Source: an uncultured Saprospiraceae bacterium (GTDB lineage Bacteria; Bacteroidota; Bacteroidia; Chitinophagales; Saprospiraceae). Taken from it: a DNA stretch of 64,000 bases. The notes under the pieces are model-generated. The model saw only the letters and a program-made list of their open reading frames with translations. It made no database searches and was not told where the DNA came from. The DNA lies in contig CAKZTD010000128.1 of assembly GCA_937921595.1 (NCBI GenBank), positions 19,169 to 83,168 on the forward strand. Direction: 5' to 3'. Position 1 is the first letter of the stretch; each line of letters begins with the position of its first letter. Both the position numbers and the translations under genes were made by a program. Shown piece by piece: positions 17,848 to 26,028 of the stretch.

Positions 17848-18765
17848 ATGATCAAAAAGTGGGTGCTTAAAGCGATTGTGCAAAAGACTATTTCCTTCCT
17901 GCCGGGGAGTCACCGGATCAATTTCCTTTTTCAAAAACATATCACTAAAGGAGTTCAACTATCCGAGTATTATTTTGAGGATCGTTTGATTCATGCTCGA
18001 AAGCATTTGGCGAATTTTGATCAATATTCTGAAAGGAAATTAGAGACTACTTTGGAATTGGGAACAGGCTGGTATCCGGTTGTACCGATTACTCTTTTTC
18101 TTCGTGGAGCGGAACAAATTAATACGGTTGATATTAGTGGCCTGACAGATAAGGAAAAGGTATTGACGACGATTGATTGGTTTTTGAAATATCATGAGCA
18201 AGGTAAATTAGCGGAGTATCTGAATCCTGCTGCGGAACGTTTAGCTGTTTTGAAAAAAATTAAAAAAAATCCGTCGAATTATACTTTTCAGGAGATGCTT
18301 GATGCGTTAAATATTCAGTATACGATTATGGATATTCGAAAGATTGAGATAGATCAAGGGAGCATTGATTTGGTGCATTCGAATAATACTTTTGAGCATG
18401 TATATCCGGAGGTGCTGAAAGGGATTTTGGAGAAGTTTAAGACCTTGGTTCATCCACAAGGAATACAATCACATTTCATTGATATGTCTGATCATTTTGC
18501 CCATTTTGATCACTCTATTAATATCTATAATTTCCTAAAATACTCAGATAAGACTTGGGATCGAATTGATAATTCTGTTCAGCCTCAGAATAGATGGCGG
18601 CTAAGTGAATATGAAGAACTTTATGATTCTTTGGGAATTTCGATCACTGCGGTGGATGCAAGACCTGGAGATATGCAATTGTTGAATACGATTCAGCTTG
18701 ATGATAAATACCATTCTTTTGATAAAAAGGATCTGGCGATTAGCCATGCTTATATGGTGTCTTGA
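17848..18765 (+). CDS. SAM-dependent class I methyltransferase-like protein
   Basis: 305 aa. Motif I of class I methyltransferases is seen as LELGTGWYP (residues 69-77), followed by an acidic post-motif (INTVDIS). The IDLVHSNNTFEHVYPEVL segment corresponds to motif IV and post-IV. Such proteins methylate small molecules, sugars or lipids in the cytosol. The substrate cannot be told. Neighbouring glycosyltransferase and GT-C genes on the same strand suggest a glycan or lipid carrier substrate. The gap upstream is 244 bases, so a separate promoter is likely. Confidence 0.85.
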   Translation: MIKKWVLKAIVQKTISFLPGSHRINFLFQKHITKGVQLSEYYFEDRLIHARKHLANFDQYSERKLETTLELGTGWYPVVPITLFLRGAEQINTVDISGLTDKEKVLTTIDWFLKYHEQGKLAEYLNPAAERLAVLKKIKKNPSNYTFQEMLDALNIQYTIMDIRKIEIDQGSIDLVHSNNTFEHVYPEVLKGILEKFKTLVHPQGIQSHFIDMSDHFAHFDHSINIYNFLKYSDKTWDRIDNSVQPQNRWRLSEYEELYDSLGISITAVDARPGDMQLLNTIQLDDKYHSFDKKDLAISHAYMVS

Positions 18766-18766
18766 G

Positions 18767-18800
18767 GAATGTGAGAATGAGTGAATGAGTGAATGGGGGG
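18767..18800 (+). repeat. GAATGAGT heptad-type repeat
   Basis: Imperfect tandem copies of GAATGAGT directly follow the methyltransferase stop codon and end in a G-run. Related strings lie at 10458-10482 and 45025-45062. Confidence 0.5.
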
Positions 18801-18874
18801 AAGAGTCTATAGTATCCTGCTGTCGTTTGAGTTAAGTTATTTACTCCTTCGCTCATTGAAAATATCTAGAGAGG

Positions 18875-20344
18875 ATGATAAAATCATTGGATAAAAAAGG
18901 TTTTTTCTTTTGGTTGGCGGTCTCGATCATTGTATTGGGAATGGGGCTCAGGATATTGATGTATGTACAGAATCGTTCTTTGTTTATTGATGAAGCTTGT
19001 TTGAGTAGTCAATTGATAGAACGTACCTACGGAGGCTTGTTTGAAAATTTGGAATACCAATACGCACCACCATTTTTTGCCATTGCTGAAAAAGCGATGG
19101 TGGAAATATTAGGTCCAAATGAATATGCATTGCGATTGTTTCCATTATTAGCTGCATTGCTTGGGTTGGTTTTGTTTTATCGCCTTTGTTCTAAGTTTTT
19201 ACCTGACCGATATTTGATCTTTCCTTTGTTTTTATTTTCTTTTGGAATGCCTTTGTTGCAATACGCAACGGAAGTCAAACAATATTCTTCAGATATATTG
19301 GTAACGATACTTTTGTTGCTATTGAGCTTTCGTTGGAAGGTAGAGGATTTGAATTTCAGGAAGGCCATCTGGTGGGCTTTGATTGGGAGTTTTGTAGTTT
19401 GGTTTTCTATGCCAGGTGTATTTATGCTATTCGGATTGGGGATCTTTTACTTGTATGAAATTTATAAAAAACAGCTTTATGATAATGCTGTTTATATTCT
19501 TGTACCAATTGGTTTATGGTTATTGAGTTTTGGTATTTATTATTTTACAATCATCCGAAAAGACATAGGTCTTGAAAATCTAGAAGACTACCATGGTCGA
19601 TTTTTTCTACCTTTACTTCCAACGAATCTGGAGGAATTAACTCAGTTCGGAGAGATTATAATTACCTTTTTTAGAACTGCGATTGGAGCAACTATTTTGG
19701 AATTAAGTTTCGGAGTACTGACATTTTTTTTGGCATTATATACTTTTTGGAAAAAGGACTTTTCGAAAGTCATCATCTTTACCTTACCGATACTAGCAGC
19801 AATGATTGCATCCGGTTTGAAGTTGTATTCCTTGATCCCTAGACTGACTTTGTTTTTTATGCCGATTCTAATTTTGCTGATTGGAATTGGTCAGGAAAGA
19901 ATATTTGAAAGAATATCGACTAAATGGAAATGGCTGCTAATAATGCCATTGCTTGTCATCGTGTTTAATCAAAAAGGATATCAATACTTTTATAATCGAT
20001 TTTCGCTTGAAGAAATGAGGCCGGTTCTTTATCAAGTCGCAGAAAAACGAAAAGAAGGAGATGCGGCATTTTTATTTGTTCATGGGAAACATTCTTATCA
20101 TTTTTATGCAAATCATTATCAAGATGCCGAGCGATTAAAGATTCCAAATATTGTAATTGAAGAATGGGACGATCAATTGGAAAACATCGAAATTCCAAAG
20201 GGGGATCGATTATGGCTGGTGTTTTCTCATGCTGAAAAGGACGAAATTGCTCAGTATACCGCATTTTTTCAAAAAGAATATAGAACCTTGGATATATTTG
20301 AGGCAAAAAGTGGTGCTGCAGTATTATTAGAGCTGAAAAAATAA
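18875..20344 (+). CDS. GT-C fold membrane glycosyltransferase (GT39/ArnT-like)
   Basis: 489 aa with about ten transmembrane segments and a soluble C-terminal tail of about 100 residues. The first periplasmic loop has the catalytic acidic pair (FIDEACLSS, D39-E40) and YAPPFFAIAEKA, as in dolichyl- or undecaprenyl-phosphate-sugar dependent mannosyl/arabinosyl transferases. It should move a sugar from a lipid carrier to an acceptor on the periplasmic side. The acceptor is unknown. It sits downstream of a GT2 and a methyltransferase on the same strand and may complete the same glycan. Confidence 0.82.
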   Translation: MIKSLDKKGFFFWLAVSIIVLGMGLRILMYVQNRSLFIDEACLSSQLIERTYGGLFENLEYQYAPPFFAIAEKAMVEILGPNEYALRLFPLLAALLGLVLFYRLCSKFLPDRYLIFPLFLFSFGMPLLQYATEVKQYSSDILVTILLLLLSFRWKVEDLNFRKAIWWALIGSFVVWFSMPGVFMLFGLGIFYLYEIYKKQLYDNAVYILVPIGLWLLSFGIYYFTIIRKDIGLENLEDYHGRFFLPLLPTNLEELTQFGEIIITFFRTAIGATILELSFGVLTFFLALYTFWKKDFSKVIIFTLPILAAMIASGLKLYSLIPRLTLFFMPILILLIGIGQERIFERISTKWKWLLIMPLLVIVFNQKGYQYFYNRFSLEEMRPVLYQVAEKRKEGDAAFLFVHGKHSYHFYANHYQDAERLKIPNIVIEEWDDQLENIEIPKGDRLWLVFSHAEKDEIAQYTAFFQKEYRTLDIFEAKSGAAVLLELKK

Positions 20345-20495
20345 AATTTAGTCCACTTCGCAAGAAAAAGAGAGAAAGGTTTATGTTAAAAGTAATTTCC
20401 TCTTATTTTTGTGCATCTAAGGAATGGATCAAAATAAATTATTGGTAATTCCTTCTAGTAACTTAATAAAGAAATTGATTAAAAAATCATAGATA

Positions 20496-21086
20496 ATGAA
20501 TAAAGAAAAGAGAAATCTTAATGCGAGTGTAATCATCACCATGATATTTGGAGCTGCGTGTTTCAGATTTATTGATATTGCACCTAATTTTTCACCAATA
20601 GCAGGAATGTCTTTATTTGGAGCAGCTTACCTTTCCAAAAAGTATTTGGCTTTGATCATTCCTTTCCTTGCCTTATGGATTTCTAATCTGGTATTAGATA
20701 ATATATTTTATGCTCAATACTATGAAGGTTTTCAATGGTTTAGCCAGCCTTATGTGTTTATTGGTTTTATAGCGATTGTTTTGATGGGCTTTGGGCTTTT
20801 AAAGAAAGTGAGTTTTGCTAGAGTTTTGGGAGCTAGTTTATCGGCTTCTGTGATCTTCTTTTTGATAAGTAATTTTGGTTCTTGGTTAGGTGATCCAATT
20901 TATACAAAAGATTTTACGGGGTTGCTTACTGCTTATGCTGCGGGTATTCCTTTTATTTTTGGTTCAGGAGCAGAACCTTACTTCTTTTTGAATGGAGTAT
21001 TTGGTGATTTGTTCTTTACTGGATTTCTATTTGGAACTTTTGAATTAGTGAAATTGAATTTCCCAAAATTGGCTTTCGCGAAATAA
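20496..21086 (+). CDS. DUF6580 family integral membrane protein
   Basis: 196 aa with five or six transmembrane segments. NFSPIAGMSLFGAAYLSKKYLA is the conserved core of the DUF6580 group, which is thought to be related to small substrate-binding transport components; this role is not proven. DUF6580 genes are often near cobalamin-uptake genes in Bacteroidota, but here no TonB receptor for B12 or cobalamin riboswitch is adjacent. A strong terminator follows the gene. Confidence 0.72.
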   Translation: MNKEKRNLNASVIITMIFGAACFRFIDIAPNFSPIAGMSLFGAAYLSKKYLALIIPFLALWISNLVLDNIFYAQYYEGFQWFSQPYVFIGFIAIVLMGFGLLKKVSFARVLGASLSASVIFFLISNFGSWLGDPIYTKDFTGLLTAYAAGIPFIFGSGAEPYFFLNGVFGDLFFTGFLFGTFELVKLNFPKLAFAK

Positions 21087-21129
21087 AGGAAACTTTCTAA
21101 ACGATTCTATCCTGCTGAAAAGCAAATGA

Positions 21130-21165
21130 AAATACCAAACTATAATGTAGTTTGGTATTTTTGTT
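21130..21165 (+). terminator. Rho-independent terminator after the DUF6580 gene
   Basis: AAATACCAAACTA (21130-21142) pairs perfectly with TAGTTTGGTATTT (21148-21160). The loop is five bases and a T-rich tail follows. Confidence 0.92.
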
Positions 21166-21185
21166 TTAATAAGAAAATATAAACC

Positions 21186-21356
21186 TTGGATAAGAAAAAG
21201 AAATTCTCCCCTAATGACCCTTTAGTGCTGAATGTCGATTATTACATTGAGCATGGAAACTATGTATTCACGGCACATTATCTGGAGAAAAGAGGGTATT
21301 GCTGTGGGAATGGATGTAGGCATTGTCCTTATTCAGGGGGAAGAGATGAGGAGTGA
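21186..21356 (+). CDS. DUF5522 family small Cys-rich protein
   Basis: 56 aa, below usual ORF-calling limits. The start must be TTG at 21186, because an in-frame TAA lies two codons upstream and no ATG precedes the conserved part. The sequence shows the family core: DYYIEHGNYVFTAHYL, then EKRGYCCGNGCRHCPY. The four cysteines plus a histidine suggest a metal or iron-sulfur site; the function is unknown. It sits between two hairpin terminators and so is probably transcribed alone. Confidence is high that it is real, because the Cys motif is intact and the codons are unbroken. Confidence 0.85.
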   Translation: MDKKKKFSPNDPLVLNVDYYIEHGNYVFTAHYLEKRGYCCGNGCRHCPYSGGRDEE

Positions 21357-21427
21357 GGAGGCTTAGGGTTTTATTCTAGAAGAAGAAGAGCGCATTATTG
21401 AAAGATTAGATACTTGCTAAAAATAAA

Positions 21428-21465
21428 ACTGGTCATTAGTAAATTGTTACTAATGACCAGTTTTT
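21428..21465. terminator. Bidirectional terminator between the DUF5522 and TlpA-like genes
   Basis: ACTGGTCATTAGTAA (21428-21442) pairs perfectly with TTACTAATGACCAGT (21447-21461). A T-run follows on the plus strand, and an A-rich flank serves the minus strand. Confidence 0.92.
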
Positions 21466-21504
21466 ATAAGTATACTAAGCTTTAAAAGCTAAGTTGGGTA
21501 TAAT

Positions 21505-22641
21505 TTATAGCAATTTCAAAATCTCTTGTTCCAATGTAAATCTTGGATCGAGTGCTGCGATTTTTCCATCACGATCGATTAAGAATGTTTTAGGAATAGA
21601 TCGAACACCATAAGTTTTGGCAGCGATAGAATTCCAGTATTGAAGATCACTTACATGATTATTCCATTCTAGATTGTCTTTTTCGATGGCAGCTTCCCAA
21701 CGTTTTCTAGCAGCATTCATTTGATCATCTACTTCCTCCTGAGTTTTAAAACGATTCATCAATCTTGGATTGATTCCGTCTAGAGAAACACTATAAACAG
21801 TGAATCCTTTGTCTTTATATTTTTTATAAGTATCTACAACATGAGGATTGGCTTTACGACAAGGTCCACACCAACTAGCCCAGAAGTCAAGTAAAACGAT
21901 TTTACCTTTAAGATCAGAAAGCGCAATTTCTTTTCCATTTGGATCAGATAATTTAATTTCTGGAGCTGGCTTTCCAACTTTAATCAATTCTTTAGCTTGC
22001 ATCTGAGCAATACTTGCTTGCACTTGTCCAACCAATGTATTGAAGTCTGTTGCGTATTTAGAACCTGGAAGCTCTTTATTCAATTTGTCATTAGCGCCCT
22101 GAATTACAGCTAATTTATTCGGGTTATTCATAAATCTAGTCATTGCTACAAAAGCTGCGGCAAGGCTATTTTTTTCTGATTTGATGTATGCTTCAGAAGC
22201 AGATTCATTGATGCTTCGATCAGCAAGACCTTTCATGTGTTTATGAAATGCGATAGATTCGTCTGCACCAGTCATGGTATAACCGTATTTATCGAAAGTT
22301 TTCATATCACCATTTATAGTGATAACCTTTTCTGAGCCATTCAAGATTAGGAATGTTTTCTTTGCACCGACTCTCATTCGGTAAATTCCAGCTTCCAAAG
22401 GGTCTTCAATATTTAAGACAAAATTCCCATTACCGTCGATGTCGGTTTTAGGATACATGAAATTGGAATTATCAAAATTAATCTTATCAAAATAAAAGGA
22501 TAAGTTATTAGCATTTGCAATCACTCCTTTGATAGTCAGCCCACCAGTATTGATGGATGCACCAGCAGAAGAATCACAACTCATTTGAAATGAAAGTGCA
22601 CTGATGCCAAGGATAAAGAGCAGATAATTTAATTTTTTCAT
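21505..22641 (-). CDS. TlpA-like thioredoxin lipoprotein with DUF4369 domain
   Basis: 378 aa. The lipobox ends at Cys22. A DUF4369 domain (about 33-130) precedes a helical linker and a TlpA/AhpC-TSA thioredoxin domain from about residue 220. The active site is WASWCGPC (C258, C261), and the cis-proline loop GVRSIPKTFLID is present. It should act in the periplasm as a thiol-disulfide reductase, for instance in cytochrome c maturation or stress. This domain pair is common and amplified in Bacteroidota. A TATCTTTG promoter box lies about 120 bases upstream. Confidence 0.92.
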   Translation of the reverse strand: MKKLNYLLFILGISALSFQMSCDSSAGASINTGGLTIKGVIANANNLSFYFDKINFDNSNFMYPKTDIDGNGNFVLNIEDPLEAGIYRMRVGAKKTFLILNGSEKVITINGDMKTFDKYGYTMTGADESIAFHKHMKGLADRSINESASEAYIKSEKNSLAAAFVAMTRFMNNPNKLAVIQGANDKLNKELPGSKYATDFNTLVGQVQASIAQMQAKELIKVGKPAPEIKLSDPNGKEIALSDLKGKIVLLDFWASWCGPCRKANPHVVDTYKKYKDKGFTVYSVSLDGINPRLMNRFKTQEEVDDQMNAARKRWEAAIEKDNLEWNNHVSDLQYWNSIAAKTYGVRSIPKTFLIDRDGKIAALDPRFTLEQEILKLL

Positions 22642-22758
22642 TATCGATATGTTTTTATTACTTTGAAAATAGTGATAGCGATCTTTGAATCTCTACCATC
22701 TAAGGCTTATTGATCCAAAAATATATCCAAAAACGGGAAGGTTTTAAGTTTTGTTTTG

Positions 22759-22766
22759 CAAAGATA
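22759..22766 (-). promoter_or_regulatory. -7 promoter box (TATCTTTG) of the TlpA-like gene
   Basis: An exact TAnnTTTG match. A TTTG lies 23 bases upstream, slightly longer than the usual 19-21 spacing. The leader would be about 110 bases. Confidence 0.45.
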
Positions 22767-22841
22767 AGTAAAGGACAGAAAAAATAATACAAATGAGATA
22801 AATGATTCTTACTTGAATGTATTCAATGTTACAATAATCCG

Positions 22842-22900
22842 AGGTTCAGTATTCGGTATTCGGGCTCTTCTAATGCCAAACACCGAATACTGAATACCGT
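22842..22900. repeat. CGGTATTCGG palindromic element, copy 1
   Basis: CAGTATTCGG (22847-22856) pairs with CCGAATACTG (22883-22892), and pairing continues imperfectly outside. Its reverse complement aligns with the element at 46749-46810. Confidence 0.7.
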
Positions 22901-22998
22901 TTACACTCGGCATAAAATCAAGCTATTTGGGACTATACTAATACCTTTTTTAACCTGATGTTATAATTTATTTTCATCATGATCATCCATTCTTTATC

Positions 22999-24912
22999 CT
23001 AACTTTTCTTTTTCAAAACAATCTGTTCCTCTCTTTTTTCAATATATCGATCATAAATTTCTCTGAGAACTGGGTATTCATAAGCCGTAAAGAATGGGTT
23101 TTTTATTGAAAAACTGATTCTTAATTGTAGTTCATCACCTTTGACTTGACCACTTAGTTTTAGCGTACATTTTTTGTCTTCCGTCGATAGGTTTAAATTT
23201 TCAGGAATTTCTACTACCTCATAGCCTTCCGGAATTTTTAAGTTTAAAATATAAGAATCATCAAATGGATAATAAAAATCAACTGGTAAGTACCTGTTTT
23301 TATCATTGAAAGGATTTGAGTCATAATATTGATCGACAAAAGGACTAATATAAATAAAATCATCGTTGACGGTACTGATGGTATTGTCGTTGATTTCTGC
23401 AGAAAGATATACAGATTTGTCTATCGTGCTGATCTCTTTACTGGTGATGTTGTCTATGGTATATTCAGTGTTTTCTTTTATGAGTTTTTTATTAAAATAC
23501 GCTTTAAGTTCCTTTTCGCTTCCTGCCAAATCTTCCCGAATATCCACCGCTTCATAACCTTTAGCGTTTACCTCATATTTGTATTTTACTTGCCCTGGTT
23601 CTGGAATTTCCATCGTTATCAATTTGACATTTCTGGTCTTTTGAAAAGGAACGATGTCTACCCAATAAGGATCTTTTTTATCGAGGACTAAGGCTTCTCT
23701 ATTTAGGTTTGTGGCGTTGAGTAAAGTGAAAGGATGGTATTTATTTGTCGCATTGATGAGGACATCTTTTTGATCTAATTTTACACAAGCAATTAAATTA
23801 TTAAATTGATTGTAAAAGGTGATGTGTCTTGCAACCAATCCATGTCCTTTGGTACTGACTAGAGTAGGAGTGGCTTCTAGCCCGGCAGCTTGAAGTAAGT
23901 TGATGAAAAATAAATTGATTTCAGAACTACTCCCTGCAGCTTTGGTTTTGAAATCTTTATATTTTTCATTTGGAAACATTCGGTATTTTTCATTCCAGGT
24001 ATAATTACTGATCACATAATCGTAGATTTTTTTAACCTTATCTCTATCCGAATCTTCATTAGAAACGATGGTTTCTACGATCGCTGTTGCATCTTTATTT
24101 TGTTTTAAAAATGACTTCAAACCTCCATCATCATATAGGTCTTGTGCTACACTTTTCCAGGTGCCCATAACCTGTGTTTTTCCAATGTTGGACATGTAAG
24201 AGGACAATTGGAATTGGATCTTATCGGTGTAGTCTCCCGGGTTTGGACAATAAGGTTCGTCTTTAAAAGCGGGTAAATTATTTAACTCCCAAGTGTTGAC
24301 AGATTTTTTGCCGTATTTTTCGACCAAAGATCTTCCTTGATATAAAATGCTATAATTTAATGCGCCTCCAATAGAAACAAATAAATGACTTTTTAATGTT
24401 GGAAATTTGCTTTGAAAATACCATGGATCTGGAGACGTGATATATTTAGATTCTAAAGAATAAGAATATTCTAGAATAGATCCGGCTTTTATATTTGGGA
24501 AAGAAAATTTTAAGTCTGAAACACTTTCGTTTCTTTTTACTCTAAAAAAATCTTTTTTTGAAATTGCAAATTTTTTAGGTTTTCCGTTCTCTACATTGAT
24601 GGTCTGTGCATTGATGGAAAGTATTCTTTCTGCTCCATCTTTATGAAGGTAAGGAATAGAAAAATCACCATTATCCTTTGCACTTTCATCTAAGATTTTT
24701 ATTCTGACATGCCTTCTAAATATTAAGCCATCAGAGATGTCAATGTACATTCGGCCGTAGTCGCATAACACAACGGCTTTGGCGCTGGAGTCAAATTCTA
24801 CAAGATTTAAGTCAACTTCTTCTTGGGATACTTTTCCCCATTTTAGCGGAGCTTTTTGCGCAATGGTGATATTCGATAATAATACGAATAGAGCGAGGAG
24901 CAGGTTTTTCAT
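22999..24912 (-). CDS. DUF3857/transglutaminase-fold secreted protein, catalytic triad lost
   Basis: 637 aa with a signal peptide ending near ITIAQ. A DUF3857 domain (about 55-215) is followed by a transglutaminase-like core (about 280-395) and a C-terminal DUF3858-like beta domain. In active relatives the core has Cys, His and Asp. Here the Cys position reads GSSSEIN (S329), the His position reads FNNLI (Asn), and the Asp position reads INATNKY (Asn). All three appear replaced, so the domain is probably a binding module and not an enzyme. Periplasmic or surface location is inferred. Its function is unknown. Confidence 0.82.
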   Translation of the reverse strand: MKNLLLALFVLLSNITIAQKAPLKWGKVSQEEVDLNLVEFDSSAKAVVLCDYGRMYIDISDGLIFRRHVRIKILDESAKDNGDFSIPYLHKDGAERILSINAQTINVENGKPKKFAISKKDFFRVKRNESVSDLKFSFPNIKAGSILEYSYSLESKYITSPDPWYFQSKFPTLKSHLFVSIGGALNYSILYQGRSLVEKYGKKSVNTWELNNLPAFKDEPYCPNPGDYTDKIQFQLSSYMSNIGKTQVMGTWKSVAQDLYDDGGLKSFLKQNKDATAIVETIVSNEDSDRDKVKKIYDYVISNYTWNEKYRMFPNEKYKDFKTKAAGSSSEINLFFINLLQAAGLEATPTLVSTKGHGLVARHITFYNQFNNLIACVKLDQKDVLINATNKYHPFTLLNATNLNREALVLDKKDPYWVDIVPFQKTRNVKLITMEIPEPGQVKYKYEVNAKGYEAVDIREDLAGSEKELKAYFNKKLIKENTEYTIDNITSKEISTIDKSVYLSAEINDNTISTVNDDFIYISPFVDQYYDSNPFNDKNRYLPVDFYYPFDDSYILNLKIPEGYEVVEIPENLNLSTEDKKCTLKLSGQVKGDELQLRISFSIKNPFFTAYEYPVLREIYDRYIEKREEQIVLKKKS

Positions 24913-25026
24913 GTTTTAGATTTGGGTAATATATAATTTAAATAGCTTTATATTAATTACACTAATGTAAAGTTATTACTTGGATTATTATAAAATATTC
25001 ATCTAAAACTGAAAACCACTCTGAGC

Positions 25027-25644
25027 CTAAATTATACTATTTATAAAAAAGAAAAGAATCAAGTAAATCCAAAGGGCATCTAAAAAATGCCAGTAAATAG
25101 TTAGTAGTCTAAGTTTCAAACGTTTCTCTGGATCAGAAAAATAAACGAGTACACTTACCGGTTCTTTCATCCTTTTTCTAGCGGTATAAAGAAAGAGTGC
25201 TAAAAAGGGGAGACCTGCAATAACGTGTGCAAAATGTAGAATTGAAATCGCATATAAATAAGAAGCAGACAGATTTGAATTAATAAAAATCTCACTAGTA
25301 AATAATTCTCGCCATCCAAAGTATTGGCTGATCATAAAAATGATACTTAGGATCATGGTATAAATCAATGCCAATTGATAATTCTCTGTTTCATCCTGCA
25401 AATAGCATTTTTTTGCCCAATGCATCGTAGCGCTACTTCCCAAAAGAATCAAGGTATTTACAATAAAAATAAATGGAAGTTCAATGTCCGGCATCTCTGC
25501 TCCATTCTGTATTCTGGAATACATGAAGGCTGCAGTTAAGGCTAAAAAAATCATGGTCAAACTTCCTATCGATAACATCATGATGATGTTGTATGGATGG
25601 AAAATGAGGGTGGTATCTCTTTGTGGTTCTGGTGTATTTTTCAT
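25027..25644 (-). CDS. Haem-copper oxidase subunit III family protein
   Basis: 205 aa from the ATG at 25644; an in-frame TTG two codons upstream is less likely. It has about five transmembrane segments and the family's C-terminal signature YWHFLDALWIYL. The SILHFAHVIAGLPFL segment holds the other conserved histidines. Subunit III is a lipid-binding, proton-uptake-supporting subunit of cytochrome oxidase in the inner membrane. No other oxidase subunit is adjacent, so it is an orphan copy and may serve an oxidase encoded elsewhere. Confidence 0.88.
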   Translation of the reverse strand: MKNTPEPQRDTTLIFHPYNIIMMLSIGSLTMIFLALTAAFMYSRIQNGAEMPDIELPFIFIVNTLILLGSSATMHWAKKCYLQDETENYQLALIYTMILSIIFMISQYFGWRELFTSEIFINSNLSASYLYAISILHFAHVIAGLPFLALFLYTARKRMKEPVSVLVYFSDPEKRLKLRLLTIYWHFLDALWIYLILFFFINSII

Positions 25645-26028
25645 TTTCAAATCGTTCTGGTGTAAAGCTATTTGCTTTTTATAACAAAATGAAATGACTT
25701 AGGTTTAAATAACTATTTAAAATAATGACTTGTTAAATAAAAAAGTAATTAACTTAAAGATTAACAGAGTAAGCGAGTTGGGAGTGTTCAAAAAGGTGGG
25801 AGCGGGTGAATGCCTGAGTGTAGAGCCTTTTTTTGAATTAGCTTTTTTATGCCGGAATATCCAGTCGGTATTCCTTGCCCATTTCAGCAATGGAAAAAGT
25901 ATGAGAAAGAAAAAAGACTACTCTTTCAATTTAAAGAAATACTAGAACCAAGCTATAACTTTAAACATAAAAAAAGGGAAAGACACCTAAGTATCTTTCC
26001 CCTTTTTTTATAGAATAAATTGTTGATC
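25645..26028. other. Intergenic region between the oxidase subunit and esterase genes
   Basis: About 384 bases. It holds the hairpin terminator at 25969-26010 and a small hairpin (GGAATA / TATTCC, 25854-25874). A 71-codon ORF on the plus strand has no recognisable features and is judged spurious. Confidence 0.5.
25969..26010 (-). terminator. Terminator of the TonB receptor/esterase operon
   Basis: A-rich AAAAAGGGAAAGA pairs with TCTTTCCCCTTTTTTT around an eight- to nine-base loop. It can work on both strands and lies just after the minus-strand stop codon at 26029. Confidence 0.88.

Larger units (their letters stand above)
22642..22998. other. Intergenic region with promoter and palindromic repeat
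   Basis: About 357 bases. It contains the promoter box for the TlpA-like gene (22759-22766) and a CGGTATTCGG palindromic element (22842-22900). No ORF or RNA gene is seen. Confidence 0.5.

Noticed and set aside
20345-20495. Possible cobalamin riboswitch upstream of the DUF6580 gene
   Set aside because: The gap is only 151 bases and no B12-box-like sequence is present.
25730-25945. 71-codon plus-strand ORF in the gap before the esterase gene
   Set aside because: No signal peptide, family motif or conserved feature is visible, and the gap also carries a terminator.
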